The notes below the pieces were generated by a model. That model was not told where the DNA came from and searched no databases. It was given only the letters and a program-made list of their open reading frames with translations. From the NCBI GenBank assembly GCA_028280715.1, contig JANQLG010000043.1:1-64000 (forward strand): DNA of 64,000 bases. Direction: 5' to 3'. This document shows positions 59,543-64,000 of the stretch, in pieces. The translations under genes were made by a program, and so were the position numbers. This DNA is from Spongiibacteraceae bacterium. Lineage in GTDB: Bacteria > Pseudomonadota > Gammaproteobacteria > Pseudomonadales > Dasaniaceae. The first letter of the stretch is position 1; each line of letters opens with the position of its first letter.

Positions 59543-60736
59543 TTAACTAAACAACTGTATGAAGAACAGTACGATTGCATCCCACAAGCGCTTGAACAAA
59601 CCACCCTGCTCAACAGATTGCATGGCGATTAGTGGTTCACGTAACAACTCCTCACCATTCAAGCTCACAACCAATTCGCCATAATCTTTGCCTTTAGTAA
59701 CTGGCGCTTCGATAATCTCATCAATATTCATCAGCGCTTCCAGTTCATCTTTTTGTCCACGGGGAATGGTCAAATATACTTCACGCTCAACGCCCAAGGA
59801 TAAACTGTCATCCGCTCCAGACCACACTTTTGTATCGGTTAACTGATCTCCCGCCGAATAAAGCTTGTGGGTTTCATAATAGCGAAAGCCATAGGACAAT
59901 AGTTTTTGTGTCTCACGCTCCCTGACGGACTCACTGCTCGTGCCCATAACAACTGAAATAAGTCGCATACCATTTTTCTGCGCTGACGTTACCAGACAAT
60001 ATCCTGCTTCTTCGGTGTGCCCGGTTTTTAAACCATCAACGGACTCATCCTTCCACAGTAAGCGATTTCGATTGGTCTGCGTAATATTGTTGTAGGTATA
60101 TTCTCTTTCACTATACAGCGCATATTCATCAGGATACTGCAGGATGGCCTTGGATAGCGTAGCGAGATCCCGTGCCGTCATATAATGCTCGCCATCCGGC
60201 AAGCCGTGGGAATTAGTAAAATGCGAACCCGACATACCCAACAGTTGTGCATGTTGGTTCATTACATCGGCAAAAGCACTTTCACTACCAGCTAAATGTT
60301 CCGCAACAGCCACACTTGAATCATTACCCGAAGAAATCACGATTCCTTTATGTAAGTCTCCCAACGAAACTTTTTTACCCACTTCAATCCACATCAGAGA
60401 GGAGCCCGCAAAAATCGGATTCTGCGCCCAGGCATTTTTACTGATGGTGACCAGATCATCATTTGAGACATTGCCCTGTTCCAACTCGTAAGAAAGTACA
60501 TAGCTGGTCATTAATTTGGTCAGGCTGGCAGGCGGCAATTGCTCATCAGCATTGTGCTCGACAATAACCTTGCCACTGTCGGCATCAATCAGAATATAAC
60601 CACTGGCGCTAATTTGCGGAGGTGCCGGAATAATCGCTGGCGCAGCAGCAGCATTAATAGCTACTAGACAAACAATAAAGGAAAGAGTCTTGGCAAAAAC
60701 TGAAATCAGGAATGATGATCGACTAGAAAAATACAT
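59543..60736 (-). CDS. dacC: D-alanyl-D-alanine carboxypeptidase (PBP5/6 type)
   Basis: A 397-residue low-molecular-mass penicillin-binding protein trimming peptidoglycan stem peptides. Signal peptide (ending A-A-A); S-L-T-K (SxxK), S-G-N (SxN) and K-T-G motifs are intact; the C-terminus is a beta-rich domain followed by an amphipathic anchor (L-F-K-R-L-W-D-A-I-V-L-F-F). It is in the rodA-mltB-rlpA-dacC-ybeD-lipB cluster. Confidence 0.95.
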   Translation of the reverse strand: MYFSSRSSFLISVFAKTLSFIVCLVAINAAAAPAIIPAPPQISASGYILIDADSGKVIVEHNADEQLPPASLTKLMTSYVLSYELEQGNVSNDDLVTISKNAWAQNPIFAGSSLMWIEVGKKVSLGDLHKGIVISSGNDSSVAVAEHLAGSESAFADVMNQHAQLLGMSGSHFTNSHGLPDGEHYMTARDLATLSKAILQYPDEYALYSEREYTYNNITQTNRNRLLWKDESVDGLKTGHTEEAGYCLVTSAQKNGMRLISVVMGTSSESVRERETQKLLSYGFRYYETHKLYSAGDQLTDTKVWSGADDSLSLGVEREVYLTIPRGQKDELEALMNIDEIIEAPVTKGKDYGELVVSLNGEELLREPLIAMQSVEQGGLFKRLWDAIVLFFIQLFS

Positions 60737-60860
60737 AATGTTCAGGAGTTTTCTCCAATAGGGTTTATCTTATTTGACACTTAAAACGACGCCGATGTTA
60801 ACGGATAGAACAGCGAACACAAGGGCTTCTCATCGCGGGCAACGCTATTCACTGAAACCT

Positions 60861-61664
60861 CTACTCACTAATCAGGCGCGGCCGTCCTTTGCCTGCTGCT
60901 TCCAGCTGGTCACTAATTAACTGAACCTGATCGAGTTTTACCAGAGGTCCAATTTGCACTCGGTAAAACTCTGCTGATTCCGATGCAAAAATTTTAATGT
61001 CGCGACCGGTCATCGCTTGTAATTCATCGCGCAGGCGGTTGGCCAAGGTAAGGCTCTTAAATGCACCAACCTGCAAAAAATAACGACCAGGGCCTTCTTG
61101 TTGTGCAACCGTAGCATTGGGACGAGTATCAATAACCTCCACTCTCACCCTGGCTGTACCTTTATCAACAAAACTCAGTTTAACTGCTGCCGCATAGGAC
61201 AAGTCGATAATACGGTCTTCATGAAAGGGACCGCGATCGTTAACCCGCACCACTGTGGTCCGACCATTCTCTAAATTAGTCACTCTGACATAAGCAGGAA
61301 TTGGCAAAGTTCGGTGGGCTGCAGTCATCGCGTAGAGATTATAACGTTCTCCATTGGCCGTAGGCCGACCCTGAAATTTAGTACCGTACCAGGAAGCAAT
61401 GCCTTCGGCCTCATAGCCCTGACTGTTAGGTAATAGATGATAGGTTTTACCATTAACGGTATAGGGATTTTTATTTCCCGCGCGGGTAATCTCATCATTG
61501 CGCGGTATCGCATCTCTGATGGAGTCGGCATCAACCTTGTAACTGGGAGCGCTATCTTTTGGTGTTATTACAGTAGAATTAAAACCGCAGGCAGATAATA
61601 TAGCTGCTAACAGAAATATTACCGATACGCGCCGAATACTCACCGAACCGCTCCTACCCACCAA
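60861..61664 (-). CDS. rlpA: rare lipoprotein A, septal lytic transglycosylase-like
   Basis: A 267-residue lipoprotein (L-S-A-C-G-F) with a double-psi beta-barrel domain (G-I-A-S-W-Y-G, N-D-R-G-P-F) and a C-terminal SPOR domain (Y-F-L-Q-V-G-A-F). RlpA cleaves or binds denuded glycan strands at the septum. It lies 124 bases from dacC. Confidence 0.93.
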   Translation of the reverse strand: MVGRSGSVSIRRVSVIFLLAAILSACGFNSTVITPKDSAPSYKVDADSIRDAIPRNDEITRAGNKNPYTVNGKTYHLLPNSQGYEAEGIASWYGTKFQGRPTANGERYNLYAMTAAHRTLPIPAYVRVTNLENGRTTVVRVNDRGPFHEDRIIDLSYAAAVKLSFVDKGTARVRVEVIDTRPNATVAQQEGPGRYFLQVGAFKSLTLANRLRDELQAMTGRDIKIFASESAEFYRVQIGPLVKLDQVQLISDQLEAAGKGRPRLISE

Positions 61665-61703
61665 ACCTTAACGCCCAACTAACCTTAAAAAGCATAAGCC
61701 AGC

Positions 61704-62705
61704 CTACATACTATTTTTTTGCTTGAGTGTTTCACTGAGATGATACACCGCCATGGCATACAAACGGCTGTGATTGTAACGGGTAATGACATAAAAATTA
61801 TCTAGCCCTAACCAAAACTCAACACCCTTATCACCCTTTAAACGCATTGCTGTAGCCATCGCTTCTTCGCTGACTAACGCAGTTGGCTGGTAGCCATGCT
61901 GTTTCAACTCTGCAACCGTATGAGCCGGTTTGAGTTTTTTATTGGCCACATCAAGATTGTATTTAGAGGATACTTGTGCCGTCGTGGTGACGAGCTCACC
62001 GGGCTTCCAACCATGTGCCCTAAAATAATTGGCAACACTACCAATGGCATCGACGGGGTTGTTGACAATATCAGCGACACCATCGCCATCAAAATCAATA
62101 GCATAGTGGCGATAGCTGCTGGGAATAAACTGTCCAAAGCCCATTGCACCGGCATAAGAACCTTTCACCTGCAAGGCATCAAAGCGTTGTTCTTTAACCA
62201 GCAACAAATATTCTTCCAGCTGCTTGCTAAAAAACTGACTGCGCGGTTCATAATCAAAACCAAGAGTAGCCAGCGCATCCAACACGCGGTAACCACCCTT
62301 GTTACGTCCGTAGCGAGTTTCCACACCGATAACGGCACTGATAATTTCTGCTGGCACGCCAAATTCTTTTTCTGCTCTCGCTAACGTATCACTATGCTCC
62401 TGCATGAATTCTATGCCTTGACGAGTGCTCCTATCGGTCACAAAGATGTCACGATATTCACCCCAGGTAAGCACTTTTTCAGCAGGTCTGGCGATAGCGT
62501 CAAGAATGGACTGTTTACGTTCGGCATTATTCATCAAACCTTGTACATAGGCACGATCAAATCCATGTTCATCAACCATCTTATCGACAAATTTTTTCGC
62601 TGCCGGATGATCGCCATAGGTCATCGCTTGCGAAGAGATCGCCATGACTAACAACACCATAAACATTGTGGAATTAACCAGATTGATTTTATTTATTTTC
62701 AACAC
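61704..62705 (-). CDS. mltB: membrane-bound lytic murein transglycosylase B
   Basis: A 333-residue lytic transglycosylase of the MltB family. The catalytic Glu is in V-I-G-V-E-T-R-Y-G-R, followed by G-A-M-G-F-G-Q-F-I-P-S-S-Y. The signal peptide (S-S-Q-A) has no lipobox Cys, so it may be a soluble periplasmic form. The start codon is ATG. The 231-base gap to rodA has no evident gene. Confidence 0.93.
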   Translation of the reverse strand: MLKINKINLVNSTMFMVLLVMAISSQAMTYGDHPAAKKFVDKMVDEHGFDRAYVQGLMNNAERKQSILDAIARPAEKVLTWGEYRDIFVTDRSTRQGIEFMQEHSDTLARAEKEFGVPAEIISAVIGVETRYGRNKGGYRVLDALATLGFDYEPRSQFFSKQLEEYLLLVKEQRFDALQVKGSYAGAMGFGQFIPSSYRHYAIDFDGDGVADIVNNPVDAIGSVANYFRAHGWKPGELVTTTAQVSSKYNLDVANKKLKPAHTVAELKQHGYQPTALVSEEAMATAMRLKGDKGVEFWLGLDNFYVITRYNHSRLYAMAVYHLSETLKQKNSM

Positions 62706-62936
62706 TTATCCGCTCTCTTGTCTCTACTTTCTCGTGAATGTCCATTTAAACACTCATAAATATAGCTAAATAATTGCAATACTTTGTCACTGGTGACTAA
62801 AAATAGTTTAGCTAAAAACCAGCCTGTTTTATTACTGTTAACGCAAAACCATGAACTGACTGTAACATCTTTTCCAACAGGACAAATTAATAATCTCTCA
62901 TTTATGACCCAATTAAAAAATAGACTACACCAATGA

Positions 62937-64000
62937 CTATTGATTCAACATTTTCTTTTCCGTACTGATAGCCATCAACAAACCGAAGCCACCCAGAAGC
63001 GTAACCAGTGAGGTACCACCTTGGCTCACCAATGGTAGAGGCACACCGACTACAGGTAGCAAGCCCGATACCATTCCCATATTGACAAATACATAGACCA
63101 AAAAAGTGAGTGTGATACTGGCAGCTAATAAGCGACCAAAGGTATGCTGAGCATTGAAGCCTATCCACAACCCCCTCACGATCACGGCCAGATAGACCAA
63201 CATCAATAGCAATACCCCTCTCAAGCCCCACTCCTCGGCGAGAACGGCGATAATAAAATCGGTATGACTTTCCGGTAGAAAATCCAGCTGCGATTGCGTG
63301 CCATTTAGCCAGCCTTTACCTTCCCAGCCACCAGAACCTATCGCAGTTTTCGATTGAATGATATTCCAACCAGCACCGAGCTTGTCACTCTCGGGATCGA
63401 GTAAGGTCAACACACGTTGACGCTGATAGTCCAGTAACAGAAATTGCCAGATTGGATAAATCGAAACAGCCAATAATGCCAGCGCGGAAAATATATATCG
63501 CCAGCTGATGCCGGCCATAAATAACACAAACAATCCGGAAGCCGCGATTAAAATTGACGTTCCCAAATCAGGCTGCCGAGCTATTAAACCGGCAGGAATA
63601 AATACAATCAATAAACTAATCACGATGTAACGAAAACGCGGCGGCAATACACGACTGGAAAAATACCAGGCCATGGCCATCGGCACGACCAGCTTCATTA
63701 TCTCAGAAGGCTGGAAGCGAAAACCGCCAAGACTCAACCAACGCTGCGCACCCTTAGCACTAACGCCGAACAAAGGCACCGCCAGTAAAAGCAACAAGCC
63801 AGCTATATAAGCAATGGGAGCCAGACGTCGTATACGTTTCACGTCAACCTGGGCAATGATCAACATAGCCGTATACGCGATGATCAAAAACCTGCCCTGA
63901 CGAACTACCGCACCCGTACTCTGACCACTGGCACTGTACAAAACCACCAACCCAAAGGACGTTAATAACAGCAACAGCAGAAGCAACCATGGATCGATAT
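62937..64000 (-). CDS. rodA: rod-shape-determining protein RodA (partial)
   Basis: A SEDS-family peptidoglycan polymerase working with PBP2. At least eight membrane helices are visible, with G-A-G-W-N-I-I-Q-S, F-L-P-E-S-H-T-D-F-I and the C-terminal G-G-T-S-L segment. The frame continues to the window edge (I-D-P-W before L-L-L), so the 5' end lies outside. Confidence 0.95.
   Translation of the reverse strand, partial: IDPWLLLLLLLLTSFGLVVLYSASGQSTGAVVRQGRFLIIAYTAMLIIAQVDVKRIRRLAPIAYIAGLLLLLAVPLFGVSAKGAQRWLSLGGFRFQPSEIMKLVVPMAMAWYFSSRVLPPRFRYIVISLLIVFIPAGLIARQPDLGTSILIAASGLFVLFMAGISWRYIFSALALLAVSIYPIWQFLLLDYQRQRVLTLLDPESDKLGAGWNIIQSKTAIGSGGWEGKGWLNGTQSQLDFLPESHTDFIIAVLAEEWGLRGVLLLMLVYLAVIVRGLWIGFNAQHTFGRLLAASITLTFLVYVFVNMGMVSGLLPVVGVPLPLVSQGGTSLVTLLGGFGLLMAISTEKKMLNQ

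Overview
The window looks like a chromosomal segment of a marine-type gammaproteobacterium near the Pseudomonas/Cellvibrio group. This rests on gene order (miaB, phoH, ybeY, ybeX, lnt, leuS, lptE, holA on one side; rodA, mltB, rlpA, dacC, ybeD, lipB on the other), not on any database search. No rRNA or tRNA gene was recognised.

Layout. 0.1-4.7 kb: a DUF1631 protein, a PilZ protein, a PLP aminotransferase and a DUF1820 protein. 4.9-6.3 kb: miaB. 6.3-11.5 kb: a minus-strand operon of ECF sigma factor, membrane anti-sigma factor with HEAT-like repeats, an exported beta-solenoid protein built of about eleven D-T-S-G-G-S rungs, and a large exported serine hydrolase with ankyrin repeats. 11.8-16.2 kb: a C-type-lectin/TPR protein and an M16 metalloprotease. 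16.5-24.7 kb: the conserved phoH-ybeYX-lnt-leuS-lptE-holA block (tRNA repair and charging, rRNA processing, lipoprotein acylation, LPS export, clamp loading).

24.7-34.3 kb is a variable region. It is a sedentary integron cassette array without an integrase in view (CALIN type): small minus-strand genes, each followed by an attC-like site with TAAC...GTTA ends and an internal hairpin. The array is interrupted by a non-cassette block (OmpW-family porin, a small exported protein, and a sensor kinase/response regulator pair) and by a decayed IS110-family transposase tail that abuts half of an attC. Two ~373-bp direct repeats, about 90% alike, bracket the interruption. Three cassettes encode the same kind of small exported two-cysteine protein, and one encodes a protein with a HEPN-like R-N-x-x-A-H motif.

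34.5-49.6 kb is a complete chemosensory cluster (STAS, CheY, CheA, two CheW, a soluble MCP with a globin domain and PAS domains, CheR, CheD, CheB, a membrane-anchored MCP). It continues into a partner-switching module (STAS protein plus a REC-PP2C-HATPase protein) and a membrane diguanylate cyclase. This resembles an HsbR/HsbA/HsbD-type output joined to chemotaxis. CheD, the second MCP and an unidentified protein at the cluster edge end in a shared acidic E-L-F tail; the globin MCP ends in a W-x-x-F pentapeptide typical of CheR/CheB docking.

49.8-58.3 kb holds three tandem IorB-like molybdopterin dehydrogenase large subunits and two IorA-like 2Fe-2S subunits, on the minus strand, with Tat signals. 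They lie where lipA is often found next to lipB. 58.5-64.0 kb is the cell-wall block lipB, ybeD, dacC, rlpA, mltB and rodA; rodA runs off the right end.

The main interpretation is that the holA-lipB interval is an acquisition hotspot carrying an integron remnant, sensory genes and molybdoenzymes between two conserved housekeeping blocks.
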